A stretch of DNA of 64,000 nt, from NCBI GenBank assembly GCA_037355855.1, contig CM074763.1, forward strand, positions 3,844,001 through 3,908,000, read 5' to 3'. The notes beneath the pieces are model-generated. The model ran no database searches, was not told the origin of the DNA, and saw only the letters and a list, made by a program, of their open reading frames with translations. Made by a program: the position numbers and the translations under genes. The DNA comes from Pseudo-nitzschia pungens (lineage: Eukaryota > Bacillariophyta > Bacillariophyceae > Bacillariales > Bacillariaceae). Shown here piece after piece: positions 50,395 through 60,384 of the stretch (positions within the stretch are counted from its first letter, which is position 1; each line of letters opens with the position of its first letter).

Positions 50395-51513
50395 CTATGG
50401 TTGCCAAGTGAGGCTGCCGTCAGAGTTTCTCTTGACGCGTCCTCCATGTTGCATGCAATATGATTCGATTGCTTGCTTCATGTGTGCTTGGAGCAATTCC
50501 GTTGAAGCAGTGCTTCCAGTTTCATTGCTAGGAGTCGTAGCAGTGCTGTTGTTGCTGCTTTGGCTCCTTTTGGAATATCTGTTCTTTGGGCATTCGGACC
50601 AATCGTGGTCGTGTCCCGGAATCCTGCAGGGATTGTTATATTTTCTTTTGCCACTGGATGGCTCTTGTTCTTGCTCTTCTTCAGCGTCGCTGTCATTGTC
50701 ACTGTCGGAATTAGAGCTGTTGTTATTGATACTGTCAGCGTCCGAACTAGAGCTGTTGTTATTGCTGTCAGCGTCCGAATCAGAATTGTCGGCCGAATCA
50801 GCATTCGAATCAGTGTTCGATTCAGCATTTGAGTGACCGTCTGATGCTTCTCTTTTGGCTTGGCGTTCTAAACAGCTCATATGGTCCACAATAAATTGGA
50901 TAGTGGTATCTTCTTGTATTCCTTGGTGGATTAGACCATAACTGTTGATCCATTTGCTTGGGAAGCTATGCAGGAGGATCGTTTTTGCTTCTGTTGGTGA
51001 TAGGTCAGTTCCATGTCCTTGGAGTCTTTTGGTATATTTGAAGAGAATTTGCATTCGGTCTGCATGGTCTTTGCATGAAACAGTGCTTGGTTTCTTCAGC
51101 GTTCGAAGGTATGTATGCATGATATCTTTGGCGTCTGTTGCATTGCAGAATTGCTTGATAAAGTCAATGATTGCTGCGTCATGTCCTTTGGCGCTTTCTT
51201 CATATTGGAATTCATCTGGATCCAGGGGATCCTGTAGTATTTCTCGCCATTTGGATTGGGTGTCTGTATTCAGGCATCTGCTGAAGTAGGTAATGTAGTC
51301 GGTGGTTGGTAGTCCTATGAGCTTTGCGGCGTTCCTGAAGGCTTCTTCAACAAATAGGAATTCCTCTAGTCCTCCTCTGTTGGTGAATAGAGGGATCTTC
51401 ATGCTGTCTTGTTTTCCATTGGGATGTGTAATGGAGAGCTTGGTGAGTTTTGGCTTGCTTCTCTTGAATGAAGGAGTATAATTGATCGGAGGATCTCTGT
51501 AAAGTCCTGCCAT
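50395..51513 (-). CDS. Gag of gypsy A copy 3 (372 aa)
   Basis: Intact frame from ATG 51513 (MAGLYRDPPINYTPSF) to TAG 50395-50397. Blocks: KIPLFTNRGGLEEFLFVEEAF; FCNATDAKDIMHTYLRTLKK; CKDHADRMQILFKYTKRL; HSFPSKWINSYGLIHQG; FIVDHMSCLERQAKRE. A long Asn/Ser/Asp-rich tract follows (more acidic than in copies 1, 4 and 5), then the unusual knuckle CRIPGHDHDWSEC. After the TAG the frame stays open for about 70 codons of linker that matches the start of pol in copy 4, then stops. This gag could be made and act in trans, although the element lacks pol. Confidence 0.82.
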   Translation of the reverse strand: MAGLYRDPPINYTPSFKRSKPKLTKLSITHPNGKQDSMKIPLFTNRGGLEEFLFVEEAFRNAAKLIGLPTTDYITYFSRCLNTDTQSKWREILQDPLDPDEFQYEESAKGHDAAIIDFIKQFCNATDAKDIMHTYLRTLKKPSTVSCKDHADRMQILFKYTKRLQGHGTDLSPTEAKTILLHSFPSKWINSYGLIHQGIQEDTTIQFIVDHMSCLERQAKREASDGHSNAESNTDSNADSADNSDSDADSNNNSSSSDADSINNNSSNSDSDNDSDAEEEQEQEPSSGKRKYNNPCRIPGHDHDWSECPKNRYSKRSQSSNNSTATTPSNETGSTASTELLQAHMKQAIESYCMQHGGRVKRNSDGSLTWQP

Positions 51514-51739
51514 TGTTCTTGATTCGATTCCGAGCGTTCGATCGTTTCGTATCGGCGTTTTGAAGGTTCTTGTTTCGATCGTTCGTAGATTTCGTTCGAT
51601 CGGTTCTTTCTTGTTTCGATTGTAGGATTTTGACTGTCAGGGTATCGATGTATCCCTGTTGTTTAGGATAAAGGTTGTTTTGGATTCAGTACTGATTTCC
51701 TGTCTGTCTTCTACTTTAAAAGATAAACAGTAATTACTG

Positions 51740-52066
51740 TGTTACACGTTAAGGTAGAAATACACGATAGGAGTATTATAAAGATGAATGATTAATAAAT
51801 TGTGTTATGAATGAGAATGGTTGAATACTTTACGAGATGGGAATGATTCCTTGAGTATGGATGAACGATCGAATAATGATATATTATTCGGTGGGCATAA
51901 TATCAATAATCGTTGATTCATGGGAATCTTTGTTTATCTTGATATTTGAATAATATTCAGTATATGTATATGAATATTATTTATATATTCTTGTGTATTG
52001 GAGCACATGCCGGATTCAATAATCATTTAAAACCTCTCGTAGGGGTACCTACGTCAACATGTAACA
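51740..52066 (-). repeat. 5' LTR of gypsy A copy 3
   Basis: 327 bp, TG...CA. The palindrome CAGTAATTACTG (51728-51739) adjoins it on the internal side. Outside it, at 52067, the copia pol resumes. Confidence 0.85.
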
Positions 52067-53136
52067 GATGGACACATGTTCTCGTTGCTGGACAAGATCA
52101 TTGACCACGAGAGTGACGGATCCGCCGTCAGGAAGCAAGATGCCACGATCATCAACAAGCACGGTCGTAAAGTCCCAAAGCCCACTACGAAGGGGTGGCG
52201 ATTGCTCGTCAGTTGGAAAGACGGAACCGAATCCTGGTGTAAGCTGAGTGATCTGAAAGAGTCCTTTCCTGTACAGACCGCCGAGTATGCTGTTTCTGCC
52301 AAAATTTCAGACCATGCAGCATTCCGTTGGTGGGTCCATCACGTCCTACGAAGGAAGAAGCGAATCCTCAAGGCCAACAAGCGAAACAAGTACTGGGATA
52401 GAACGCACAAGTTTGGAGTCGAGTTGCCCCATTCCATTCCTGAAGCCCTTGCCATTGACCAAAAGACTGGAACCGACTATTGGGAGAAGGCGATTGCTAA
52501 GGAGATGCAAAACAACGAGATGGCGTTTGAGTTTGATCCCAGTTACACCATCGATGGCCTCAAATCCGAAGGATTCAGCAAGATTACGACCCACATGATT
52601 TTCAACGTGAAATTGGGGTCCCTTACAAGGAAAGCAAGGCTCGTTGCGGATGGACACAAGGTACAAGCCACTGCCAAGGAACATACCTTCAGCAGTGTAC
52701 CAAGCAGAGATTCAGTCTGTATTTTCTTCCTGTTGGCGGCGCTGAACAATTTGGACGTACTGTCTGCTGATATTCAGAACGCCTGTCTCACAGCGGCGAT
52801 CAAGAAAAAGTACTATTTGATTGCACGAGCTGAAGATGGTTTTCCCCCTCACTTGGTAGGTCAAGTATGTAAGATAGTACGAGCACTGTATGGGCTTCCT
52901 GTTGCAGGCGCGTCGTTCCGATCCTATTTGACCAAGCACCTACGAATGCTGGGATATCAACCTTGTAAGGCCGACCCTGATGTTCATATGCGGGTGGAGA
53001 CGAGGAAGGATGGCTCCCGGTATTGGGCCTACCTGATTGCATACGTTGATGATATCATCTGCTGCAGCGAAAATCCTTGGAGACAGTTGGAGAGCATTGA
53101 GCATGGAAAGTATCGAGCAGCGCTTCACGCTGAAGG
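52067..53136 (+). pseudogene. Copia reverse transcriptase half
   Basis: The frame continues the copia pol of 49767: GHMFSLLDKIIDHESDGSAV, GWRLLVSWKDGTESW, then RT blocks ALAIDQKTGTDYWEKAIAKE, HMIFNVKLGSLTRKARLVADGH, SADIQNACLTA, VCKIVRALYGLPVAGASFRS and the catalytic region AYVDDIICC near 53040. A frame change lies just before the gypsy A insertion at 53137 (the frame that continues reads MESIEQRFTLKDG). The 5-bp target gaagg (53132-53136) is repeated at 58871-58875. RT motifs are intact, but the gene is split. Confidence 0.82.
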
Positions 53137-53459
53137 TGTGACGGGCTAGCGTAGCTAGCAGTCACGATTGAATAATTAACCGAATCCCATATGGGAATCG
53201 AACATTATATATATTCAGTCATGAATACATTTTGATATGTATCCCGATTACTACGGTTGAGTCCCAGAAGAAGTTATATGCCTAATCGTGGGAATCAACA
53301 CTGAATCAACATTTATGGCAGAGCATGCCAAAATGTGGCTATGCTCGCGATCTCAATTTTTATATGTTTTCATTCTTAATCCGCGTAACAATATTTCGTA
53401 AAGTATCTAAACATCAAAAATTTCATACTACTCCGATATTTCTACTCTAGACCGTAACA
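53137..53459 (+). repeat. 5' LTR of gypsy A copy 4
   Basis: 323 bp, starts TGTGACGGGCTAGCG and ends GACCGTAACA. The palindrome CAGTAATTACTG (53460-53471) follows at once, where a primer-binding site is expected. Confidence 0.95.
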
Positions 53460-53579
53460 CAGTAATTACTGTTTGTGCTTTACAGTAGAAACAGTAGAAA
53501 TCAGTACTGAATTCAAAATAATCGACCAAACCTCCCTTAACCTCAACAACAGGGGGACGTTGTATCTCCAACAAGCAAC

Positions 53580-54623
53580 ATGGCAGGCATCTACAGAGAA
53601 CCACCTGTCTCCTACAAGAGCTCTTTCGACAGCTCCAAGCCCAAACTAATCACACTCTCAGTCTACGACAATGCCGATCATTCTGATAGCGTCAAAATCC
53701 CCCTCTTCACCGACAAAGGAGGACTAGAAGAGCTACTCCACACCGAAGAGGCCTTTCTAAATGCAGCAGAAGATCTAGGTGTACAGGACTCAGCTCTCAT
53801 TCGATACTTCGGACGCTGCTTATGTGTTAACGCGCAAACCGAATGGAGAGCCCTGGCACGGAGCACACGACCGAATGGACAAAGATTATATCCACTAACG
53901 AGACAAGGATTCGATTCTGCCTTTGCGGCCTTCATCAAACACTACTGCAACGCTGAAGACGCCAGAGACCTGATGCACATATATCTACGGAGCCCGGCAT
54001 GCAAGAAGAAGGTGGAGTCCACTTGCAAAGACCATAACGATCGACTTCTTACTCTCATGAAATACACAGCCAAACTACATGGATATGTAACCAACCTGGA
54101 TCACCTCCAGCAAGTCACCATCCTCCTACACAGTTACCCAAACTCCTGGATCGAAGACTATGTACGCATCCACCAAGGGGTCACTCGCAACACTACGACT
54201 CAATTCATCGTCGACCACATGAGCAGTCTCGACCGGCTCAGCAAACAAAAGAACAACAAGAATAATGGAAGACGTTCCAACAATTCTAATAGTTCAAACA
54301 ACAACAGGAAGCGCTCTGGCAACCAAAAGAACAACCCCAAGAGCAAAAAGAAGTCTAATCCATGTCGGATCCAAGGACACAACCATGATTGGTCTGAATG
54401 CCCTAAGAACAAGTACTCCAAGAACTACAAGGGGCCCGGCAACCACAACAAAACCCATGGCTCCAATTCCACCACTGAGACCTTCCACACTCAGACTCAT
54501 GACCTTTCAGGCAGCAACGAGTCTTTCCAAGCCCACATGAAAGCAGCGATGGACTCATATCACTCCGACTTTGGAGGCCGAACCGAAAGGAGCATCGATG
54601 GAGAGCTCATTTGGCTCCCATGA
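53580..54623 (+). CDS. Gag of gypsy A copy 4 (347 aa)
   Basis: ATG 53580 (MAGIYREPPVSYKSSFDSSK). Capsid-like blocks include KIPLFTDKGGLEELLHTEEAF, HYCNAEDARDLMHIYLRS, CKDHNDRLLTLMKYTAKLHG and FIVDHMSSLDRLSKQK. Then comes a basic Asn/Ser/Lys tract (about residues 223-260), the C-x4-H-x-H-x4-C knuckle CRIQGHNHDWSEC, and a C-terminal GSNESFQAHMKAAMDSYHSDF conserved in all copies. It assembles the particle and binds RNA. It stops at TGA 54621-54623. The next codon starts an open frame that is pol, with no shift. Confidence 0.92.
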   Translation: MAGIYREPPVSYKSSFDSSKPKLITLSVYDNADHSDSVKIPLFTDKGGLEELLHTEEAFLNAAEDLGVQDSALIRYFGRCLCVNAQTEWRALARSTRPNGQRLYPLTRQGFDSAFAAFIKHYCNAEDARDLMHIYLRSPACKKKVESTCKDHNDRLLTLMKYTAKLHGYVTNLDHLQQVTILLHSYPNSWIEDYVRIHQGVTRNTTTQFIVDHMSSLDRLSKQKNNKNNGRRSNNSNSSNNNRKRSGNQKNNPKSKKKSNPCRIQGHNHDWSECPKNKYSKNYKGPGNHNKTHGSNSTTETFHTQTHDLSGSNESFQAHMKAAMDSYHSDFGGRTERSIDGELIWLP

Positions 54624-57600
54624 TTGCAGCAGCAATCCTCCAAGAGACCCAAGGGTCCACCAAAACCAGCAATCACCTTGCCTCCGGCGCCACAGGCCCT
54701 GGATGCCAGTCCAGCACAGCTGACTGGGATGACGCAAGGAGGAGATCTCCCGGAGAAAAAGGGGAAGGAACCTACAGGATGGAGTCCTGTTGAACGCTTA
54801 GCAAAGACTGCAACAGCAGCAAAAACAGTTCGATTCTCCGAAGAGAGCAATACGAACATGGATACGAATCGAATACCGAATCGATCCAAGGGTACAGACG
54901 CATCATCGATTACTATCGATCCGAATAAGACAGCAGCAGCAATAAATAGACCACTCGTGTCCCTGGCAAGGAATTGGTCCACGGGTACAGCAAAAAATCT
55001 CTATTGCAACACCCAAAACTCCAAAGACTACACCAAAGGAGGTGCGCTGGAGCAAAATTATTTAAAGCTGCTGTCGACTACTGGAAATCCAGTAGAACAG
55101 GCATCGAATAAGAGCAACGTGGCTCCTATTCTTTTAACAAAAGTACAGTACATACAAGGCATACCAACAAAAACAAGACCACTACTCGCACTACTAGATA
55201 GTGGATCATCCGGAACTCTAATCAACAAAAGAGCCCTTCCATTCGGAACACTACCAATCAGAAGCAAGCATCGAGTCATAACTACTACAGCAAATGGGAA
55301 CTTCGATACTACAGAATACGTCATCATGAAGAACCTCAACCTACAAGAGTTTGGCAACTACACGATCGACAAACAACAAGCAAGACTCTTCCATTCACCC
55401 GACTGCAGATATGATCTAATACTAGGCAGAGACTTCCTCCACCTAGCACAGATCAACCTCCTATTCAAAGAAGGAGCAGTCCAATGGATGGATCGGACTA
55501 TTCCAATGAAAGATACATCTCTATACCATGAGTCCAACTACACTACACTCATGGAAGAACTTGAAGACGCTGAACTCTTTGCTGATGATCTCTCCTTTGC
55601 CAATCCATACAAGTCCAAAGTTATTCTCGACAGAGCCTACCAAGAAACAGATCCATCCACAGTTGCACAACAACAATCACACATGTCCAAAGCAGAGCAA
55701 CAACAATTCCAAGCAATACTAAACAAGTATCCCAATGTATTCAACGGCGAACTAGGAAAATATCCACACAAGAAGATCTCTCTAAGACTGAAGCCCGGAT
55801 CCAAGCCCATACACAAAAAGCCTTATCCAGTTGCATACAAAAGAGAAGACCTATTCAAAAGGGAACTCCAGAATCTCTGTAATGATGGAGTACTCAAGCG
55901 CTGCACTGGACCGGCCAAATGGGCATTCCCAACCTTTATTGTTCCAAAGAAAGACAACAGAGTTAGATGGGTATCAGACTTCAGAGAACTCAATGAACTT
56001 CTTGAGCGCCGACCTTATCCCATACCTAGGATACAAGACATCATGAATAAGAGGGGCAAGTATACTCATTTCACCAAGATTGACTTGTCCATGCAATACT
56101 ACTGCTTTGAACTAGACGACGCAAGCAAGAAACTCTGCACCATAGTCACACCATATGGTTGCTATGAATACCAAAGACTACCAATGGGAGTCAAAGTCTC
56201 TCCAGATGTTGCCCAGCAACTAATGGAAGATATCCTACAAGACACCGACTGCACTGTTTATATTGATGATATAGGCGTCTGGACCAACGGATCCTTTGAT
56301 CTCCACATGCAAACCATTGACAAGATTCTACACCGGCTCAACGACAATGGACTCAAGTGCAACCCACTCAAGTGTGATTGGGCTGTACAAGAAACTGACT
56401 TCCTAGGCTACTGGATGACTCCCACAGCAGTTAAGCCATGGAGAAAGAAAATCGAAGCTATCTTACAAATGGATCGACCTCGAACCATCACTCAAGTCAA
56501 GTCCTTCCCAGGAGCAGTTGGATACTACAGAGATATGTGGCCTCGCAGATCTCATGTCCTATCTCCTCTCTTCGATATAACTGGTACGCCCAAGACTCCT
56601 CAAGCAGCTGCCATCAAAGGCAAGCAAAGGAAGGCTCCTTCGACTTTCACTTGGGGACCAGCTCAAGACAAAGCCTTTCAAGAAATGAAAGCCATGGTGG
56701 CAGCAGATGCGCTGAACACCTATCCAGACCTTAACAAGCCCTTTGAACTGTACACTGATGCCTCAGACCTCCAGCTCGGTGCTGCCATAATACAAGATGG
56801 CAAGCCCATTGCATATTGGTCCAAAAAACTATCCGATGCCCAAAAGAACTATACAACCATGGAAAAAGAACTCCTAGCGATTGTACTCTGCTGCAAAGAG
56901 TACCGAAAAATGTTACTTGGTGGCGTTATCAATGTATACACTGACCATAAGAACCTCACCTTCCGGACACTCTCAGTCCAACGAGTCCTCCGGTGGAGAC
57001 TATTCCTTGAAGAATTTGGTGTCAACCTCACCTATGTTGAAGGCAAAAGAAATGTCCTTGCTGATGCCTTCTCCAGGCTCCCCCGGATGGATCCACCTAC
57101 TGTGGGGAAGAAAGAAGCCCTTGGAAAGGGCACTCTTATCGATTTCTTGAAACTTGAAGTCCCCAAACAAGATGAAGAACTGTTTCTAACAGATTTCCCA
57201 AACCCATTCCAGCATTTATGTAATGACGCAGATCAGGAATTATACTCCTGTTTGCTGAACAATGAGTGTCTCATTAACCTTCCAAACAACCAGGACCTGG
57301 AATGCCCGGTCAACTACTCAAACATTTATCTTCATCAGCAAAAAGATCCAACCATCAAATTTAAGATGCAATCCAGAACTTTCTTCTACCAAGAACTAGA
57401 GGGAAACAAGATACTTTGTTACGCCAATCAAGCCACGCCTGATCGCTGGAGAATCTACATCCCAGCATCCCTTATTAATGATACCATCAAGTGGTACCAC
57501 CTCCTGTTGGGTCATTGTGGATCCACCAGATTACACCAAACGATATCAGCCCGGTTCTACGCTGACAACCTAACCAGCCTATGCAAGTCCTACATATGCC

Positions 57601-58517
57601 CAGATCACTGTATCAAGTACAAGAATCAGAATGCTCAATATGGCAAATTGCCACCAAAAGAAGCGCCACTATCCCCATTTCATGAAGTACATGTCGACCT
57701 AATAGGCCCATGGAAAATTACAGCTCAAGGCAAGAACTACAACTTCAAAGCCTTAACTTGTATTGATCCAGTCACGAACCTCTTAGAAATTATCAGAATC
57801 AGGGACAAGTCCTCTCAGCATGTATCAGATCAATTCAAGAACTGCTGGCTATCAAGATACCCAAGGCCTATGAAGTGTGTTCATGACAATGGTGGTGAGT
57901 TTCTAGGAGCTGAGTTCCAAACTGCTCTCAAACAGTATGGGATACAAACCATTCCAACCACAGTCAAGAACCCCCAGTCAAACGCCATATGCGAGCGCGT
58001 CCATCACACAGTAGCTGATATCCTCCGAGTCCTTGTACATGTTAATCCTCCACAAGCAAACACCAGAGCCAGTCAGCTCATGGATAACGCCCTCGCAACT
58101 TGCATGCATGCTTCCAGATGCGCTGTCAATGCTGCCTTACAGGCATCCCCTGGATCCCTTGTATTCAATAGGGACATGCTGATAGACCTACCATTAACTG
58201 CCAACCTGTTGGCGCTGCAACAACTAAGACAGCAAGGTATTAACAAAGCCTTGCTCAGAGATAATGCCAAGCGAAAGGAACATACCTTTCAACCCAACGA
58301 GAAGGTATGGATGCAAGAAGCAGATCCAGACAAGCTGCAGCCTCGCAAGACAGGACCATTCACTATTGCCCAAGTCCATGATAATGGCACTGTTAAGATT
58401 CGCAAGACTCCCTCGATCGTTGAAACAGTTAACGTCCGAAAGTTAACTCCTTACAGAGAGACTCCAACGGACCAGTCCGACTCTTCAGACAGCTCAACAA
58501 TTCACTGGTCAGCTTAA
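54624..58517 (+). CDS. Pol polyprotein of gypsy A copy 4 (1297 codons)
   Basis: The open frame follows the gag TGA directly, with no ATG near its start, so readthrough is the likely route. Residues counted from 54624: Ser/Pro-rich linker; aspartic protease LLDSGSSGTLINKRAL (D192); RT with VSDFRELNELLERRPYPIPR, KIDLSMQYYCFEL and YIDDIGVW (Y546-D549); RNase H with LYTDASDLQLGAAI, EKELLAIVLCCKEY and TDHKNLTFRTL; integrase zinc region HLLLGHCGSTRLHQ ... CKSYICPDHC; catalytic D1025 (HVDLIGPW), D1088 (HDNGGEF) and E1124 (SNAICERVHH), the D-D-35-E spacing; C-terminal GPFTIAQVHDNGTVKI. There is no chromodomain. It replicates and integrates the element and is fully intact. Confidence 0.95.
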   Translation: MQQQSSKRPKGPPKPAITLPPAPQALDASPAQLTGMTQGGDLPEKKGKEPTGWSPVERLAKTATAAKTVRFSEESNTNMDTNRIPNRSKGTDASSITIDPNKTAAAINRPLVSLARNWSTGTAKNLYCNTQNSKDYTKGGALEQNYLKLLSTTGNPVEQASNKSNVAPILLTKVQYIQGIPTKTRPLLALLDSGSSGTLINKRALPFGTLPIRSKHRVITTTANGNFDTTEYVIMKNLNLQEFGNYTIDKQQARLFHSPDCRYDLILGRDFLHLAQINLLFKEGAVQWMDRTIPMKDTSLYHESNYTTLMEELEDAELFADDLSFANPYKSKVILDRAYQETDPSTVAQQQSHMSKAEQQQFQAILNKYPNVFNGELGKYPHKKISLRLKPGSKPIHKKPYPVAYKREDLFKRELQNLCNDGVLKRCTGPAKWAFPTFIVPKKDNRVRWVSDFRELNELLERRPYPIPRIQDIMNKRGKYTHFTKIDLSMQYYCFELDDASKKLCTIVTPYGCYEYQRLPMGVKVSPDVAQQLMEDILQDTDCTVYIDDIGVWTNGSFDLHMQTIDKILHRLNDNGLKCNPLKCDWAVQETDFLGYWMTPTAVKPWRKKIEAILQMDRPRTITQVKSFPGAVGYYRDMWPRRSHVLSPLFDITGTPKTPQAAAIKGKQRKAPSTFTWGPAQDKAFQEMKAMVAADALNTYPDLNKPFELYTDASDLQLGAAIIQDGKPIAYWSKKLSDAQKNYTTMEKELLAIVLCCKEYRKMLLGGVINVYTDHKNLTFRTLSVQRVLRWRLFLEEFGVNLTYVEGKRNVLADAFSRLPRMDPPTVGKKEALGKGTLIDFLKLEVPKQDEELFLTDFPNPFQHLCNDADQELYSCLLNNECLINLPNNQDLECPVNYSNIYLHQQKDPTIKFKMQSRTFFYQELEGNKILCYANQATPDRWRIYIPASLINDTIKWYHLLLGHCGSTRLHQTISARFYADNLTSLCKSYICPDHCIKYKNQNAQYGKLPPKEAPLSPFHEVHVDLIGPWKITAQGKNYNFKALTCIDPVTNLLEIIRIRDKSSQHVSDQFKNCWLSRYPRPMKCVHDNGGEFLGAEFQTALKQYGIQTIPTTVKNPQSNAICERVHHTVADILRVLVHVNPPQANTRASQLMDNALATCMHASRCAVNAALQASPGSLVFNRDMLIDLPLTANLLALQQLRQQGINKALLRDNAKRKEHTFQPNEKVWMQEADPDKLQPRKTGPFTIAQVHDNGTVKIRKTPSIVETVNVRKLTPYRETPTDQSDSSDSSTIHWSA

Positions 58518-58547
58518 GTATTGGATTCGTTCAATCATGGGACACTA

Positions 58548-58870
58548 TGTGACGGGCTAGCGTAGCTAGCAGTCACGATTGAATAATTAACCGAATCCCA
58601 TATGGGAATCGAACATTATATATATTCAGTCATGAATACATTTTGATATGTATCCCGATTACTACGGTTGAGTCCCAGAAGAAGTTATATGCCTAATCGT
58701 GGGAATCAACACTGAATCAACATTTATGGCAGAGCATGCCAAAATGTGGCTATGCTCGCGATCTCAATTTTTATATGTTTTCATTCTTAATCCGCGTAAC
58801 AATATTTCGTAAAGTATCTAAACATCAAAAATTTCATACTACTCCGATATTTCTACTCTAGACCGTAACA
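58548..58870 (+). repeat. 3' LTR of gypsy A copy 4
   Basis: 323 bp, identical by eye to 53137-53459. It is followed by the duplicated target gaagg (58871-58875), after which the copia sequence resumes. Confidence 0.95.
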
Positions 58871-58875
58871 GAAGG

Positions 58876-59888
58876 ATGGGACTATAGAAGTCCCAACCCT
58901 GTATTTGGGTGCTGATATCCATTCGCACGTGGTTGAAGGAGATCCAATACCCAAGTAGGCCATGTCCTCCAAGAAGTATACCAAGAAAGCAATCGATGCC
59001 GTTGAAAAGGAGCTTGGTACGGAGCAATATGGTTACAGGCGTCTTCCGAACAAAGTTTCTACTCCGTTGACATCTGAGTACCGTCCTGAGGTTGATGTAA
59101 CCGCCAAACTGGATCCAAGCAAGCAGAACTACTACCATGGCCTGATTGGTGTCTTGCGGTGGTTATGCGAGCTCGGTCGACTTGACTTCGTCATGCCTGT
59201 ATCCCTTATGTCCAGGTACCTGGCACAAGCAAGAACAGGGCATCTGAATCAAGTATTGCACATGTTTGCTTACCTCAAGGTACACACCCAATCCAAATTG
59301 GTGTTTGATGAGACCCGGCCTGATGTGGATGAGACCAGATTCTCCGAATGTGACTGGAGTGAGTTCTATCCGGATGCCAAGGAGGTGTTACCACCAGATG
59401 CTCCTGAACCCCTTGGAAAGGCTGTAATTATGAGTTGTTTTGTTGACGCTGACCATGCTGGATGTAAAGCAACAAGGAGATCCCATACAGGGATTATCAT
59501 CTTTTTGAACAGGGCCCCCATTCTGTGGTTCAGCAAGCACCAGACCACTGTGGAGACCTCAACCTTTGGTTCTGAGATAGTGGCATTGTGGATTGCCATT
59601 GAACTGATTGAGGGTCTTAGGTACAAGCTCCGGATGATGGGGGTTCCCATTGAAGGTCCTACGAATGTGTACTGTGACAACGAGTCTGTTGTTAAGAACA
59701 CTACCAGGCCTGAGAGCCCTTGCAATAAGAAGCACAACAGCGTTGCATACCACAAGGCAAGAGAGTCTATTGCTGCTGGCACAATCCGAATTGCAAAAGA
59801 GCCTGGCAAGACCAATATTGCTGACTTATTCACCAAAGTGCTGAATGGTCCAGCTTTGAAAGCCCACTGCGCTCGATGCATGTGGTAA
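58876..59888 (+). pseudogene. Copia RNase H half
   Basis: This continues the copia pol: VPTLYLGADIHSHVVEGDP, a TAG near 58955, then MSSKKYTKKAIDAVEKELG. The long frame 58962-59888 has LDPSKQNYYHGLIGVLRWL, GRLDFVMPVSLMSRYLAQAR, SCFVDADHAGCKATRRSHTG (catalytic Asp), QTTVETSTFGSEIVALWIAIE (Glu), VYCDNESVVKN (Asp) and KTNIADLFTKVL. These are the hallmarks of copia RNase H and the pol C-terminus. Apart from the stop the domain is well preserved. Confidence 0.85.
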
Positions 59889-60384
59889 TTGCTCCAGCTG
59901 CACTATTTGAGGTACTTTGATCTCTGGCAAGCAGTGTGGATGCAATCTGTTATTTCGACGTCCCGAGGACAATGGTTCCGGGGACCTTTATGTTTCATGT
60001 GAAGTCTTCCGAACACCGGTTTTGGGGACTATAAATTTTGTTGATGTATTTGGGAGTCTTCAGGACACCAGTTCCAGGGACTATAATTTGACCCTACAAT
60101 AGGCTGATCAATCTCCCTTATATTTGACAAGGGATGCCAACCACAGCAGGGCAAAACGTCCTCCGGTTGCCGGAGAAAACGTCCAAACCCCCCTTTTTTT
60201 TTCTTTTTAATTACAAGATCAGCCGGGCCTCTGATGTGTGTACGAGATACAAGATCCAAGTTCTCCAAGTTTATGTCTTGGGTGGTACAGCTGCACTATC
60301 TCTTGTACTTTGTCTCCTGGCAAGCAGCATGTACCATACCCCAGTGAATCCTATGATCCATCCGAGTACAGGACTACCGGTACT
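59889..60384. other. Copia 3' region, noncoding
   Basis: About 500 bp after the copia pol. A roughly 55-bp segment just after the stop (59886-59940, tgctccagctgcactat, ctctggcaagcag) recurs, diverged, at 60278-60335, suggesting a second copia end here. It includes c/t-rich sequence near 60190 and repeated gttccggggac-like motifs. No LTR boundary could be fixed. Confidence 0.45.

Larger units (their letters stand above)
49768..52066 (-). mobile_element. Gypsy A relic, copy 3, inserted in the copia pol
   Basis: Minus strand: 5' LTR 51740-52066, the 12-bp palindrome, an intact gag, then about 600 bp of noncoding sequence and no pol or 3' LTR. On the right the copia frame resumes exactly after the LTR (GATGGACACATG). 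On the left the boundary with copia is near 49768-49800, and the matching duplication is not visible. It is therefore a truncated or pol-less derivative, structured like copy 2 at 13954-15210. Confidence 0.8.
53137..58870 (+). mobile_element. Complete Ty3/gypsy element, gypsy A copy 4
   Basis: The 323-bp LTRs at 53137-53459 and 58548-58870 are identical by eye and flanked by the perfect 5-bp duplication gaagg. Gag and pol are both intact and lie in one frame separated by a single TGA. Protease, RT, RNase H and integrase catalytic residues are all present. This is the one clearly autonomous-looking LTR element in the window and the youngest layer of the nested tower. Confidence 0.95.
28075..59888 (+). 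mobile_element. Outer Ty1/copia relic, split into five pieces by later insertions
   Basis: Pieces in order: 28075-28590 (gag N-terminus), 41821-41938 (gag), 47769-49767 (gag, integrase), 52067-53136 (RT) and 58876-59888 (RNase H). Joining across the insertion duplications restores a collinear copia gag-integrase-RT-RNase H order. The protease region appears deleted at about 48075. Frameshifts and stops show it is old. LTRs were not identified. Confidence 0.8.
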
